Below, in pieces: positions 13,005-26,200 of a stretch of 64,000 bases of DNA. The notes beneath the pieces were generated by a model. That model was not told the origin of the DNA, ran no database searches, and saw only the letters and a program-made list of their open reading frames with translations. Source of the stretch: Capra hircus (Eukaryota > Chordata > Mammalia > Artiodactyla > Bovidae); NCBI RefSeq assembly GCF_001704415.2, contig NC_030811.1, positions 79,936,069 to 80,000,068 on the forward strand, in the 5' to 3' direction. Position 1 is the first letter of the stretch. The number at the start of each line of letters is the position of its first letter. The translations under genes were made by a program, and so were the position numbers.

Positions 13005-13175
13005 GTATATGGGCTCTTCAGTCAGATGATTGGGGTTTTAATCCTTGTTTTGGCATATATTAGTTGTGTGATCTCAACTAGTTGTCTAAAGAACATACAA
13101 GGTCAATGAGATAACTTATGTGAAACACTTTTTTCAATAATTGACAGAGAGTAAGCTCCCAATACATGTTAACTC
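13005..13175 (+). mobile_element. MIR SINE, diverged
   Basis: 'gggctcttcagtcagatgattggggttttaatcc' and 'gtgtgatctcaac' follow the MIR layout. Confidence 0.65.
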
Positions 13176-14367
13176 TGTGACCATATCATCATTAAAATGT
13201 ATAGGTCTTTGACTGCCCATACAATCTAGAATTGCAAAGCATATTAAAATTCTTTTCACTCGTTAGACTACAAAAAAAGAATGAATCACTTAAACATTTA
13301 TGTTTACTATATAAAATCTGTATTCATCTTTACATCTTAAATTTAAATCTACCTTATGAATTAATCTTCAGCTTGAGACTGTAGGTAGGCTCTATAGTCA
13401 GTTTCTTTAACAAGAAAGAAAATCAGGAATATGATGACTGTATGAAGCTCAGTTCACAAAACCTATTATTATTAATAGAGCTGTGGTCAGAAACTGGACT
13501 CTGTGATCCCCCGTCTAGAACTCTTTATTATGCATCTGTCATCTGCTTCCTAAATATGTTGTAATATTTACAATTACACAATGTACTTTACTCTTCCTCT
13601 TTCACTTCACAAGGGATAAAGTCCATGACTCAGCTGATTGAGAAATACTGTCCTAAAGGATTTTCTGAAACCATACAAAAGCTAGAAGAAAGTTTATTAA
13701 AGTTTATAAAAGAAAGTTTATTTATTAAATTTCATAAAAATTAAAATTTTAATAATCTTAAAAATAAAGTTTAAAATATAAAAAAAAATCTTTTTTAAAG
13801 GGTCAAATGTTAAAAGAGTAGCTATTTCATTATTAATTAATAAGGACAAATTAACCCCAAGGAAAAAAAAGATGAGCAAGTAGATTAGCAGAATTACTTT
13901 AAAATACATGCCAATATAATTAATAGGTTAAACTTCACTAAATTATTTACCAATAAAAAATAAAGTTCAGTATGAACCAGTGTGTGTGATATATTGAGAC
14001 AGGCATTTGCAAACACTGCTGGGTATATGTATAAAAAGAAATTTGCTAATACTCTTTCTACCTAAAGAAAGTATGTATTATTGATCCAGAAATTTCACTT
14101 TTGCTGTTTACTAGGCCCAAGTACAAAAATAAAACCACACGTATGAATTTTTAGTATTGTTTTTAAAGTTCCATTAGATACGATATGGGTTATTTAAAAC
14201 ACAATACACTTTTATTATGGACTATTTTTCTATAATTGAAAAAAAAGTTAACATTACTCATAATATGAGAATATCTCCAAGTACCTGATATTAAAAGAGG
14301 CAAGTAACAGAAGTTATTTATGATTCACTGTATGCACTAGTCCATATACATATGGATATAAGTTTAT
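13176..14367. other. No gene recognised
   Basis: Very AT-rich intergenic sequence. Confidence 0.5.
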
Positions 14368-14547
14368 GGGCAAACTCTTTGCAACCCCAAGGACTGTAGC
14401 TTGCCAGGCTCCTACATCCATAGGATTCTCCAGGCAAGAATATTGGAGTGGGTTGCCATTTCCTCCCACAGGGGATCGAACCCTCATCTCCTATGTTTCC
14501 TGTACTTGCAGGCAGGTTCTTTACCACTAGCGCCACCTGGGAGGGTC
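14368..14547 (-). mobile_element. Bov-tA SINE
   Basis: Antisense SINE: 'ctctttgcaaccccaaggactgtag' through 'taccactagcgccacctggga'. Confidence 0.85.
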
Positions 14548-15261
14548 TTTCTCTCAAAGTGCAAGGCCTTTTATTTGGTCAGATTTTAAAATAATGACTT
14601 TATTTTAAAGTAACTTATGTATACACTTTTTTTTTTTTTACATTAAAAGTTCATCCTAAATAGTAGAATTACTTAAGTGTTATGTGATGATTGTCTTTTT
14701 ATCTGAAAAGATTGAAGATAAATTTAATGATTTTTAGTTTGCATAGCAGAATTTTTCTGTGGTCATGAAACTTCTGTAAAACTAACAGAAAATGATAGTG
14801 AAGAACTTCCAGTTAGAACAATAGGCTATTTCGTTTTTTAAAGTTTGTTTGTCATCCTTGTTGACTGACAGTCTCCAGTTTTGTTTTGCAGTTATTAGCC
14901 TCAACACCCTTTCGATTAATGCTGTATGGGAAAGTGTACTTTATTTAAACTTCATGAAATGAGTTTTTCAAGTTATATCATGCAGGAAAGTCAGACTGAT
15001 AATTCTTTCATCTGCACTTCCTATCCATCCCCAGGTCTTAGTTTATCATCTGAAATAATGATTGTGTAGTAAAAGTGTATTAAAGGCCACTCAGCAAGTT
15101 AGTTCCTCTTGTCTCTCTGATATGCTTGGATGGAAAAGGTGTGTGATACACGCACACAAAGAGCTGCAGAGGATCTCAGATATGGGCAATGGATCTTCAC
15201 CAGAATACAAAAAGCAGACTCTTAGGATCCATATCAGTACTGAGATGAATGTGGGTTTCTC

Positions 15262-15330
15262 TCTTTTTCTTTAAATTTCTCTTGCAACAAAACACTGAGA
15301 TGTGGCATTGTCTATCTCTCTCTTTTTTTT
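15262..15330 (+). other. Candidate upstream noncoding exon of the CD36-like gene
   Basis: The stretch around 15276-15320 (TTCTCTTGCAACAAA then ACACTGAGAT) resembles the first noncoding exon of human CD36 as I remember it (a CTCTGGCAACAAA start). No clear splice donor can be assigned, and the comparison is from memory only. Confidence 0.25.
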
Positions 15331-16886
15331 CCTTAAAGCATATTTAAACTTACAAACTTTATGTAATCATAAACTGAAATCAGGATTTCAGTGTAGGGTT
15401 TTCTAGGGAATATCATTTGGTCCTACTAAGAATTAACTGTTCACATGTTGGAGCATTTGACTGAAAAATCCTTTATAACCTTTTTTAAAGGTGAGTCAAT
15501 GTTTCTTTCATTTATTAATAAAAGATTTCTATCCTCCAAATTGTAGGAGATGACACTACTATATAAAAACTCTTAAGAAGTTACAGAACAAGAATAGCAA
15601 GCAGGAATTTTCTTAAGGTCATCAGGCTTTTTAAAAAAAATCAGGTTTGTATTGTTTTATAACTTATCAATCTTCTTAATTTTTATTTGTAAAAAAATTA
15701 TTAAAACCTTGTCCACTAGTCTATGGCATTTTGATTGTTTAAAATCTTATGTTTATCTGTACATATTTGTGAATATTTAAAATAATATACTATCCAATGT
15801 GATTAACTACAGAACTTTCATTGTCTACTTAAGCTATTTATACATGATTTTTCATTTAAATTATGAATGAAAATCAGTATTAATAAAAATAAATATAGAA
15901 TTATTTCTTATAAATGATTTGTTACTCTTATAGCAACATGCTTTCTTCTATGCAATTATTAACTACTTATTATTTTAGAGTTATTAGTTTAACTTTCTAT
16001 CTAAATTATCCAATTTTTGGTGAATCTGACATTTGTCTACATGGCAAAATGCAATGTGTTCTTGGATATGTTATTTTTAAGTGAACAAAGCTATTATAAT
16101 TGCACTGGGAATGGTAAATTGTATTAATTTCAAATAATGATTCTAAATTTAATAATTTTTTATAATTTATATAATTTTATATAAATTATATAAAACTTGG
16201 TAACATAATAAAAACAAATCAGAATGAATGATTTTAGCTATTTAGGAAGCTTATGACAAATATCAGTGCATTATTTTCCTAAGTGATGATACCAAGTTTA
16301 AATAAGAATAAATCATTTTGAAGAAATTTAAAATTATAATTTAATTAGTATTGGAATTCATACATAACTGTAATGGCATAAATTTTCTATATCTCAGTTT
16401 CTGGAATTATCAAGTTATATATTGAAAGGTATTTTCAAAAATTTTGCAAGTACTTTTCAGTCTTTTCTTCACTATGTGGTATTAAAATAGTAAAGGAAAC
16501 ATTGCTTTTAATATCGGTTCAAAAATGATCAAAAAACTGCAAAAATTTTGTCATCCGGAAGGTCCAGTGGTCAACTGGGTTTTGAGAAGAAAAATACATA
16601 TAATTTTTTTTTTTCATTTACCAGAATCATTATAAGACCAGAAAGATAAATCCAATATATAATCACCAGAGAGCAGATTAGCCTGGGAGGATCTCAAATG
16701 AAAATATTTGGCAAAGTTTATTCAAATATATTTGAATCATGGATTCTTTGGTCCTGAAGAATTGGTTCTCTATGTTCTGATTTAATCACAAGGTGTTTTC
16801 CTTTTTCTTTTTTTTCTTGGTTCACTGGCCCAAGTCATACCTGAAAGTTTCAAAGAGCACTGTTCTAAGCTAGAAGCTGCAATTTC

Positions 16887-16945
16887 ATTTGCATGATAGT
16901 TTCTGTATATATAAAGGACAAATCATCTCATCAGATTTTATGGTA
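16887..16945 (+). promoter_or_regulatory. Candidate promoter: octamer ATTTGCAT followed by a TATA-like box
   Basis: A perfect octamer motif at 16887-16894 is followed 11 bases later by TATATATAAAGG (16906-16917), with no repeat element over it. It lies 3.3 kb upstream of the start-codon exon on the gene's strand. Mouse Cd36 has been reported to depend on Oct-2 in B cells, which makes the octamer noteworthy. Short AT-rich motifs occur by chance in such sequence, so this is only a candidate. Confidence 0.3.
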
Positions 16946-17143
16946 GTCTCACGTGTTTTGCAAATAATCATTTCTACTTGTGTAAAATATGTTTATTAGA
17001 TTTTAAAAAATAATACTTGGTCAATATGCAATAATATTTTACTGTTATGATTGCTTAAAATAATGTCATAATAACATTTGAAATAAAAATAACGTGGTGT
17101 GATAGGAATTTTTATCTCATTTAACCTGATTTGACATTTGAAA

Positions 17144-17337
17144 TTTGAAAAGACCCTGATACTGGGAAAGATTGAAGGTGGGAGGAAAAGGGGATATCAG
17201 TGGATGAGATGGTTGGATGGCATCACCGACTCAATGGACATGAGTTTGAGTAAGCTCTGAGAGTTGGTGATAGACAGGGAAGCCTGGCGTGCTTCAGTCC
17301 TTGGGGTCACAAAGAGTCAGACACGACTGAGCTGAAC
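17144..17337 (+). mobile_element. BovB 3' end fragment
   Basis: 5'-truncated BovB tail. The 12-base string TGACATTTGAAA flanks both sides (17132-17143 and 17338-17349), a perfect target-site duplication. Confidence 0.9.
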
Positions 17338-17569
17338 TGACATTTGAAAGGTACATGATATATATTATATCCAGTTAGAGAAAATTGAGCCACAGAGAAA
17401 CTATATAATATTAAGACCCAGAATTGACCTAAATTACTTGACTTCAAAGCCCAGAATAAAATGTATAATCTCTGAAATGGTAGAGCGAATCTCCCTACAG
17501 ACTCAAGAAAGGTATAAAATAGTTACACCTTATAGATCAAATTTGCCTCTTTATTTTCTCTTCTTGATC

Positions 17570-17700
17570 TGGTGGTGGTGGTTTAGTCACTAAGTCGTGT
17601 CCGACTTTTGCGACCCCATGGGCTGTAGCCCGCCAGGCTCCATTGTCCATGGATTCTCCAAGGGAGAATACTGGAGTCTGTTGCCATTTCCTTCCTGACT
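17570..17700 (-). mobile_element. Bov-tA SINE, truncated
   Basis: Antisense 3' half: 'gtttagtcactaagtcgtgtccgac' to 'gttgccatttccttc'. Confidence 0.85.
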
Positions 17701-18113
17701 TAAGTCCAAATAATTAAGTTTTCATTCCCAAACCTGTGATTATTCTTCGTTTCCTAAATTTAAGCACTTTAAGCAAGCAATAAATTGCTACAGATAATTA
17801 TATCTTACTGTTTCTTATGACAAACAAATAACAATGAACAAAACTTAATTTAAAGTTAGCAAGTAAAATAAAATTCAATATGTAAGAAGCTACATTATTA
17901 AGACAACCAAACATGTAAGGCAGATATATTAATGCTGTGTATAGCTGCATTTGAGAGAAGAGTGGATACAAACAACATTGCTTTTTGAATATAAAATTAG
18001 TGGAAAAGCAGCTGAGTAGAATGTGCTGAGTAACTTGAACTTTTCTCTTATGTACTCAGGGTATGTCTTGCATAATGTGTTTGTCCCTCTTTTGCTGCAG
18101 GTGAACAAAACTA

Positions 18114-18335
18114 CAGGTAACCCTTGAACATAAGAGGTTTAAACTTGTGGGTGTACTTTTACACAGAATTTTTTCAATAAATATCACAGTACTACCTGAT
18201 CCACAATATGTAGCTGGCTGGATGCATGGATGCAGAGCCACAGATAAGAAGGGCTACACTGTTTGTCATACCGGGATTTTCCACTGTGTACAGGGTCTGT
18301 GTCTGTAACCCTTCTGTGCTGTTCAAAGGTCAACT
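18114..18335 (+). mobile_element. Tigger/MER2-type DNA transposon
   Basis: Terminal CAGGTAACCCTTGAACA and the inverted GTTCAAAGGTCAACT end are flanked by TA. The internal 'tttttttcaataaatatcacagtac'-like block is characteristic. Confidence 0.7.
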
Positions 18336-18439
18336 CTATTTGGAATTTTGTAGTATGAAGCATAAGGTTAAAGTACGATTAGAATGGCAACATTCACTTG
18401 TGGTGACAAGATCCTGAAGCATAATAAATGAACACAAGT

Positions 18440-18640
18440 ACAGCAGTCCCTCTTTTTTCCAGAGGTGTGGGCAGATACCTTCTAAAACCTTCGTGTGGCT
18501 GAAATCACAGATAGCACCAAACCATAAGTAGAACTTCCCCTTATTCTATGGTTTCAGTTACACTCAGTTGACCTTATTTGACCTTGGGTAAGTGAAACCA
18601 TAGAGAGCAAACCTGCTGATAGAGCGGGACAAAACTCATG
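18440..18640 (+). mobile_element. Tigger-type DNA transposon remnant
   Basis: 'cagcagtccctc' start, 'ggctgaaatcacagatagcaccaaacc' block and 'ggtaagtgaaaccatagagagcaaacc' end fit a pogo-like nonautonomous family. Exact family not assigned. Confidence 0.5.
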
Positions 18641-20136
18641 TGAAATATCTTGTCTATTCTTAAAAAAAAAGGAAACTTATATCAAGATAACAAAGTGAGT
18701 CAGGGAGTCCAAAATTTGAAAAAGTAGATAAATTCAATCTCACCTTTCAGTATATGTATGCAGGAATGTTACAGCAAAACTTCTTTCTTTGTTTATATGA
18801 TCCAGACCAGTGTTAGACTAGTAACTGCCTAACCATGCAATTCAACAGAATAAATTACTGTTTTCTTGCAATTGACTTATTAGCAGTGTGCTGTGCGAAC
18901 TATTTCACTACAATTTTAGGTCAAAGCAGATAGAACCTAGGCAGTACCCAGTGGGCCCATGACTTGATATCTCTGGGCTCAGGGTCCTTGAAAGTCATAA
19001 TAATGAGTTCTCAGGTTTTGAGAGGAAGACACTGAAGAGCCTGTTGTTCCCTGGATCATAAAGTGGACGTTCTTGGGACCCTTCCCTGTAGTCCACGGGG
19101 CTGCTTGAGTAAAGGGAAATGATTCAGGGATAGGTCTCGTATATTCTCGACTATGACAGCATATAGTCCAAAAACAGGCAAATATTCACATATATACAAT
19201 TTTAGAAACAGTAGTTCAGTAATGTTTAGAACAATTCATATTCCATCTGTTAGAATCGCAAAGGACATTAATATTGACTAATTTTATGGTTCCATGAAAA
19301 CTGTAAGGGGATGGACAATTATACTTAGCAAAGGGGATTCTTCCTGAGAATTATCTAGTCATTATTATCAGGTTTACATAACTTGTTTCATCGCATTATG
19401 ACCACCCTGGCCAAAGCCATAAAAGGTAACCCTCCATCCCAAGAAATTAATTAAAAACCCCACTCTAACTACTTAGGAACACATAAAATTCCACAGGAAA
19501 AATGAATCATTTGTTCCACCTTGTGTGGTGTTTGTTTACGTTGGAAAAATCATGTGATACTAATGATGATATACATTTCATCAGGACCTCAGTGTGAATC
19601 CATTTGTTCATCCTAATATACAGTGGAAGAATCTTCGGTATCAGGCACAGGCGAGGGAAATCATAAAGGATAAAAAATAAATAAATTGCCCTGAAAAATT
19701 GCTTATAATTCTGTCTTTCTACATTTTGGGGAAAATCTAATTTTTCTTATTTCCTTACCTATGCAATTAATTCTTTAAAAAAACTAAATGGTTCTTCAAG
19801 TGGACAGAAATAGTCATAAAATCATCATAGTGGTATTTCTACCACAACAAAGCTGGGGAGGGAAAACCTGAGATCATAACAAATTATAATTTTTATTATC
19901 TTCACAAGATGGAAAAAAATGTTTTTTCTGTCTTTTGTGTCTGTAGCATCCATTCTGTTGGCATTTTTATTTTCCTTTGTCAGGGCATTTTGAAGTAGGG
20001 AAATTTTGTAAGTTACAAAACACATTCCATTTATCAATGTTAGGTCAATCCCATAATGAAAAATGCTGTTGCAACCAAAATATCTCAGATGAACATGTTT
20101 TCAAATATCAGAATAATATATTCTTTGTTACAATAG
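18641..20136. other. Immediate upstream sequence of the first coding exon; no gene recognised
   Basis: Mostly unique sequence. The segment 18935-19470 looks less AT-rich and might be an old repeat, but I cannot name it. Confidence 0.4.
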
Positions 20137-20294
20137 GATCTACTCATTCTACCTAGAATTTCCCTGCAAGAAGAATGGGCTGCAATCGAAACTGCGGGCT
20201 CATCACTGGTGCTGTCATTGGTGCGGTTGTGGCTCTGTTCGGAGGGATTCTAATGCCAGTTGGAGACATGCTTATTGAGAAGACAGTTAAAAAG
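20137..20294 (+). CDS. CD36: CD36-like exon with start codon (coding exon 1, residues 1-40; 5'UTR part 20137-20174)
   Basis: An AG acceptor ends at 20136, followed by 38 bases of putative 5'UTR and the ATG at 20175. The exon encodes the short cytoplasmic N-terminus with Cys3 and Cys7 (palmitoylated in CD36), the first membrane segment and the start of the ectodomain. The donor GTACAA starts at 20295 in phase 0 and is a weaker match to consensus than the other donors. Compared with remembered human and bovine CD36, the membrane segment has Thr11, Val19 and Leu21 substitutions and Val38 just after it. Intron 1 runs 20295-27290. The 5' boundary is an inference from the acceptor only. Confidence 0.9.
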
Positions 20295-23200
20295 GTACAA
20301 GTACTATCAAGAATATTTCTTGTCATTTTGATTCATTCCATTTTTATCCCCATTTTGCTTAGGGTGCCTCTTTTGTATTTCACTTTAACTGGCAATTTTT
20401 GGTCTCCAACATAATAAACCACTGAAACTCTATATTATTGAGAAATGGTCATAGGATGATTCGTATTCTATACTAATGCACTGTCATCTTAAATCTAAAT
20501 ATCCAATTGATTAAAAAACTATTATAGGTATACAGGTAAATAGAAGTAGTGGCTTTTAATTATGTTCAAAGATTATGTTGATATGCTTTTTTGTACACAT
20601 ATATACCATTTTTATTGAAAGAAAGATTCTTTACATTCTTCAGTACTTCAAAATTTTCTAAAGTTTCACATACATGATTTCATCAGTTCAGTTCAGTCGC
20701 TCAGTTGTGTACGACTCTTTGCGACCTCATGGACTGCAGCACGCCAGGCCTCCCTGTCCATCACCAACTCCCAGAGTTCACTCAAACTCATGTCCATAGA
20801 GTCAGTGATGCCATCCAGCCATCTCATCCTCTGTCGTCCCCTTCTCCTCCTGCCCCCAATTCCTCCCAGCATCAGAGTCTTTTCCAAAGAGTCAGCTCTT
20901 CGCATGAGGTGGCTAAAGTATTGGAGTTTCAGCTTCAGCATCAGTCCTTCCAAAGAACACCCATGATTTTATGTAATTCCATAATAAACATTTTCTCCTA
21001 TTTTTATGTTGCTCCAACTTCTCTCCTCACTGGTAACCACTTTGTTCTCTATGTCCACGAATCTGTTTCTTTTTTTACTCACTAGTTTGCTGTATTTTTT
21101 TAGATTCCACTATAAGTAATATCACGAGCTTCCCTGGTGGCTCAGATGGTAAAGAATTTGCCTGCAATGCAGGAGACCCGGGTTTGATCACTGGGTTGGG
21201 AAGACACCCTGGAGACAGGAATGGCGACCCACTCCAGTATCCTTGCCTGGAGAATTCTATGGATAGAGGAGCCTTGTAGGCGACGGTCCATGGAGTTGCA
21301 AAGAGTCAGACATGACTCGTGACTAACGCTTTTACTTTTCCTAATATCATATAGTATTTGTTTTTCTCTGTCTGATTAATTTCACTTAGCATAATGGCAT
21401 CCACATTCATCCATGTCGCTTCAACTGGCAAAATTTCATTCCTTCCCTATGTCTGAGTAATATTCCACTGCGTATAGATACCAAATCTTCTTTATCCATT
21501 CATCTCCTGGCGGACGTGTAGGTTGCTTTCATACTTTGGCAACTGTAAATAATGCAACTATGACCATTGGGGAGCATGCATCTTTTCAAATTAGTGTTTT
21601 TGTTGAATACATATCCAGGGATGGAAATGCTGGGTCATATAGAGTTCTTTATTTAGATTTTGTGGGCACCTCCACCCTTGTTGAATCAATTTACATTCTC
21701 TCCAACAATGTATGAGGGTTCCCTTTTTTCTACATCCTCACCAACATTTATTATTTGTGTTCATCAGAGATACTGGCCTTCAATTTTCTTTTTTTGTAAT
21801 ATATTTGTCTGGTTCTGGTATCAGGGTGATGCTGGCCTCACAGAATGAGTTTGGAAGTAACTCTTTCCTCTGCAATTTTGTGGAATAGTATGAGAAGGAT
21901 AGGTTTCAATTATTTTGTAAATGTTTAGTAGAGCTCACCTGTAAAGCCATCTGATCCTCAAATTTTGTTGCAAGTTTTTAAATTACTAATTTAATTACAT
22001 TATTGGTAATTGGTCTGTTCATATTTCCTATTTCTTCCTGGCTCAGTCTTGGGAGTATGTATCTTTCTAAGAATTTTTCCATTTTTTAGTCTAGATTATT
22101 CATTTTATTGGTATATAGTTGTTCATAGTAGTCTCCTATGATTTTGGGTATTTCTGTGGTGTTGGTTGTAACTTCTTTTTCATTTCTGATTTTACTAATT
22201 TGGGCCATTTCTCTTTTTTTCTGATGAGTCTAGCTAAAGGCTTATCATTTTTAATTATTGTTTTCAAGAGCTAGTTTTTAGTTTCATTGGGTTTTTTTTA
22301 GTATCTATTTCATTTATTTCTGCTCTTTTCTTTATGATTTCTTTCCTTCTACTATCATTGGGTAAACGTTTATTCCTCTCTTTCTAACTCCTTTAGGTGT
22401 CTGGCTAGGTTGCTTAACTGAGATTTGTTTGTTTGTTTGTTTCCTGATGTAAACCTGTATAGCTATAAAATTTCTGTTAGAACTGCTTTGCTGCATCCCT
22501 TAAGTTTTGAATTGTCGTGCTTTCATTTTCCTTTGTTTTCAGGTGACTTTATATTTCCTCAGAGATCCATTAGTCATTAAGAAGCATATTATTTAGCCTC
22601 TACATGGCTTGTTTTTGTGGCTCTTTTTCATGCCATTTAAGACTCCCTTTTAGAAAGATTATTGCTCATTCTGCAGTAATTACTGTCAGTCTGCACTAAC
22701 AAAAGGCACTATGGTCTAGTGTGGCAGAATACACAGAACTGATGGGTGATGGGATGCACTGGGATAAAAGGATTAAACAGGGAGAGGGAGGAGTAAAAAT
22801 TGCAAACAGTAAGATATCCAACTGAGTTACTGAAGGAAATGTATTCCCTGGAAGAATAAAAGAGAGGTTTTACAAGTAATTTGATATGAACATCAGTATG
22901 TATTTCAAAGGTTGGTGCTCAGATAGATTTTATCATTACTGTAGAGATTACATATAAAACTGGACAGCAGGTTTGCTTTCTGGAGAGTCTGAATGTAGAA
23001 ACAAAAGGTCAGAGAAACTGGCCAACAGTAGGAGCAGCATTTCTGAATTATATGTAAACCCAGCAGTAAAGAATCCGCCTGTAATTCTGGAGACACGGGT
23101 TTGATCCCTGGGTCAGGAAGATCCCTGAAGAAGGAAATGGCTACTTTCTTCAGTATTCTTGTCTGGGAAATCCCATGGACAGAGGAGTCTGGCAGACCAG

Positions 23201-26200
23201 AGCCCATGGGGTCACAAGAGCTGGACATGACTGAGCAACTAAACCATCACCACCACAGTGAGCCAAGTGCCTTACCTCTACCTCAAGAGCACTTAGTTTT
23301 ATGCTGTTTATTTTACAAATATATACAAGTTTTAGTACTGGTCAGTTTTTGTTTACCATTGAAATCATTACCATTACTAGCTTCATTAAATGGACTAATA
23401 CCAAATTGGGAAAGTTATTATCTGCATACAAACACCATTTAAAAAAAAAAGGAAGTAGAATTAAAGTACCTAATTTTAACAGATCAGAATATCATCTCAT
23501 GATGTTACCTAACTTTTAAAGTATAGATCTGGGACTCTATGATTCCTTTCAATTCTGAAAGATGATACCCTAACTCTAGCATTTGAAATGGCCTAAAACA
23601 ATTGATTAATTTATATATATACATATATATATATATATGTGTGTGTGTGTGTATATATATATATATTTACTTTATTTCTAAGCAGCTTTTTAAGGACTGC
23701 ATGGTAGAAACTTTTTCCTAACAATATTTTAGACTATGATTCCTAGCAAATTTATGTGGAGACGGCAGCCTTATACAATCTTGCTAGATAAACTAAAAGT
23801 CAATGGTATGAGTTGCCATGAATGTGGAAAGCAGAAACTGCCAAAGGGCTTTAGAAAAAGGACAAAGTTTTGCCAGTTTTTATGAAGGATAATTCATGAC
23901 CTTGACATTGTTCATATCATTTGATAAATGTTTAGAGATTATTGTATAACAAAAGTAATTTTACATAATTTTTAAAATTTCCCTATGATATTCACTACAG
24001 AACACAAGGAAATGAATTAATTTCTTTCTCTCAGCATGCACACACATACATGTTCATAATGCATACACATATAAGAAAATTTTCTGAACACAGAAACTGC
24101 TTGCAACTGATTGCAAATAGAATATTTTGGTACTCAGGAGAGGAGATGAAAAGTATTTTCACTATATTTCTGCTTTTTAAGAAGCTTTAATTTCCCTGGA
24201 TGGAGAATAAACATAAAAATGATAAAACAGCAAGAAAAGAACTTATAATTTTACATGAGTTATTGCCACATAAGTGGTTTATACAGTAATATGAAGAACA
24301 AACTAGTTAAAGAAATCTAAGAAAGTAAGTAAGACCAGAAGTCTCCCCTCTAATGGGTGGATAGAATTTGTATAATAACAGTAGTCAAGGTTTACTGGTG
24401 GGAACAGCACGACACTGGAGTGAATGACCTGATTCTCCATTCAATTCAGTCGCTCATTTGTGTCTTACTCTTTGGGACCTCAGGCTTCCCTGTCCATCAC
24501 CAACTCCCGGAGCTTGCTCAGACTCACGTCCATTGAGGCAGTGATGCCCTCCAACCATCTCGTCCTTTGTTGTCCCCTTCTCCTCATGCCTTCAATCATT
24601 CCCAGCATCAGGGTCTTTTCCAAGGAGTCAGATCTTCGTAACAATGGCCAAAGTATTGGAGCTTCAGCATCAGTTATTCAAATGAATATTCAGGATTGAT
24701 TTCCTTTAGGATGGACTGATTTGATGTCCTTGAGGTCCAAGGGACTCTTAAGAATCATCTCTAACACCACAGTTCAAAAGCATCAGTTCTTTGGCATTCA
24801 ACCTTCTTTATGGTCCAACTCTCACATCCATACACGACTATCGGAAAAACCATAGTTTTGACTAGACAGACTTTTGTTGCCAAAGTAGTGTCTCTGCTTC
24901 TTAATATGCTATCTATGTTTGTCATAGCTTTTCTTCCAAGGAGAAAACATTGTTTAATTTCATGGCTGCAGTCAACATTTGAAGTGATTTTGGAGCCCAA
25001 GAAAATAAAGTCTCTCACTGTTTCCCCATCTATTTGCCATGAAGTGATTGGACCAGATGCCCTGATCTTAGTTTCTCGAATGTTGAGTTTTAAGCCAGCT
25101 TTTTCACTCTCCTTTCACCTTCATCAAGAAGCTCTTTAATTCCTCTTTACTTTCTGTGATAAGGGTCAGTGTCTTCTGTGTATTTGAGATTATTGATATT
25201 TCTCCTAGCAATCTTAATTCCAGCTTGCGCTTCATCCAGCCTGGCACTTCACATGATGTACTCTGCATAGAAGTTATATAAGCAGGGTGACAATATACAG
25301 TCTTGACATACTCCTTTCCTTTCTCAATTTGGAACCATTCTGTTGTTCCATGTCCAGTTCTAACCGTTGCTTCTTGACATGCCCACAGATTTCTCAGGAG
25401 GCACAGAAGGTAGTCTGATATTCTCATCTCTTTAAGGATTTTCCAGTTAGTTGTGATCCACACACTCAAAGGCTTTGGCATAGTCAATAAAGTACATGTT
25501 TTTCTGGAACTTTGCTTTTACTATGATTCAATGGATATTGGCAGTTTGATCTCTGGTTGCTCTGCCTTTTCTAAAACCAGCTTGAACATCTGGATATTCT
25601 CGGTTCATGTACTGTTGAAGCCTAGCTTGGAGAAATTAGAGAATTATTTTGCTAGCATATGAGATGAGTACAGCTGTGCAGTAGTTTGAACATTTTTTGG
25701 CATTGCCTTTCTTTGGGATTGGAATGAAAATGTACCTTTTTCTGTTCTGTGACCACCGCTGAGCTTTCCAAATTTGCTGGCATATTGAGTGCAGCACTTT
25801 AGCAGCAGCATCTTTTAGGATTTGAAATAGCTCAACTGAAATTGCATCACCTCCACTAGCTTCTTTCATAGTGATGCTTCCTAAGGCCCACTTGACTTAG
25901 CACTCCAGGATGTCTGGCTCTAGATAACCATCGTGGTTATCTAGGTCATTAAGATCTTTATTGTATAGTTTTTCTGTGTATTCTTGCCACTTCTTGTTAA
26001 TATCTTCTGTTAGATCCATACCATTTCTGTCCTTTATTGTGCCCATCACTGCATGAAATGCTCCCTTGGTATCTCTCATTTTCTTGAAGAGATCTCTAGC
26101 CTTTTACATTCTATTGTTTTCCTCCATTCTTTGCATTCTCCATTATCTACTATTAAGTTGTCATACAGGATTGAATCAGACATCTGTTTTCTATAGACCC

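Larger units (their letters stand above)
14548..17143. other. Upstream region of the CD36-like gene, repeat-poor
   Basis: 2.6 kb with no recognisable interspersed repeat, which stands out in this window. It holds the candidate noncoding exon (15262-15330) and candidate octamer/TATA site (16887-16945). The rest is AT-rich with no coding signal. Confidence 0.5.

Noticed and set aside
20292..20414. Read-through form of coding exon 1 (79 residues)
   Set aside because: The frame simply runs into intron 1; the donor at 20295 matches the known CD36 exon border.
24440..26140. Novel reverse-transcriptase defence system
   Set aside because: Genome context is ruminant nuclear DNA and the sequence is a broken BovB.
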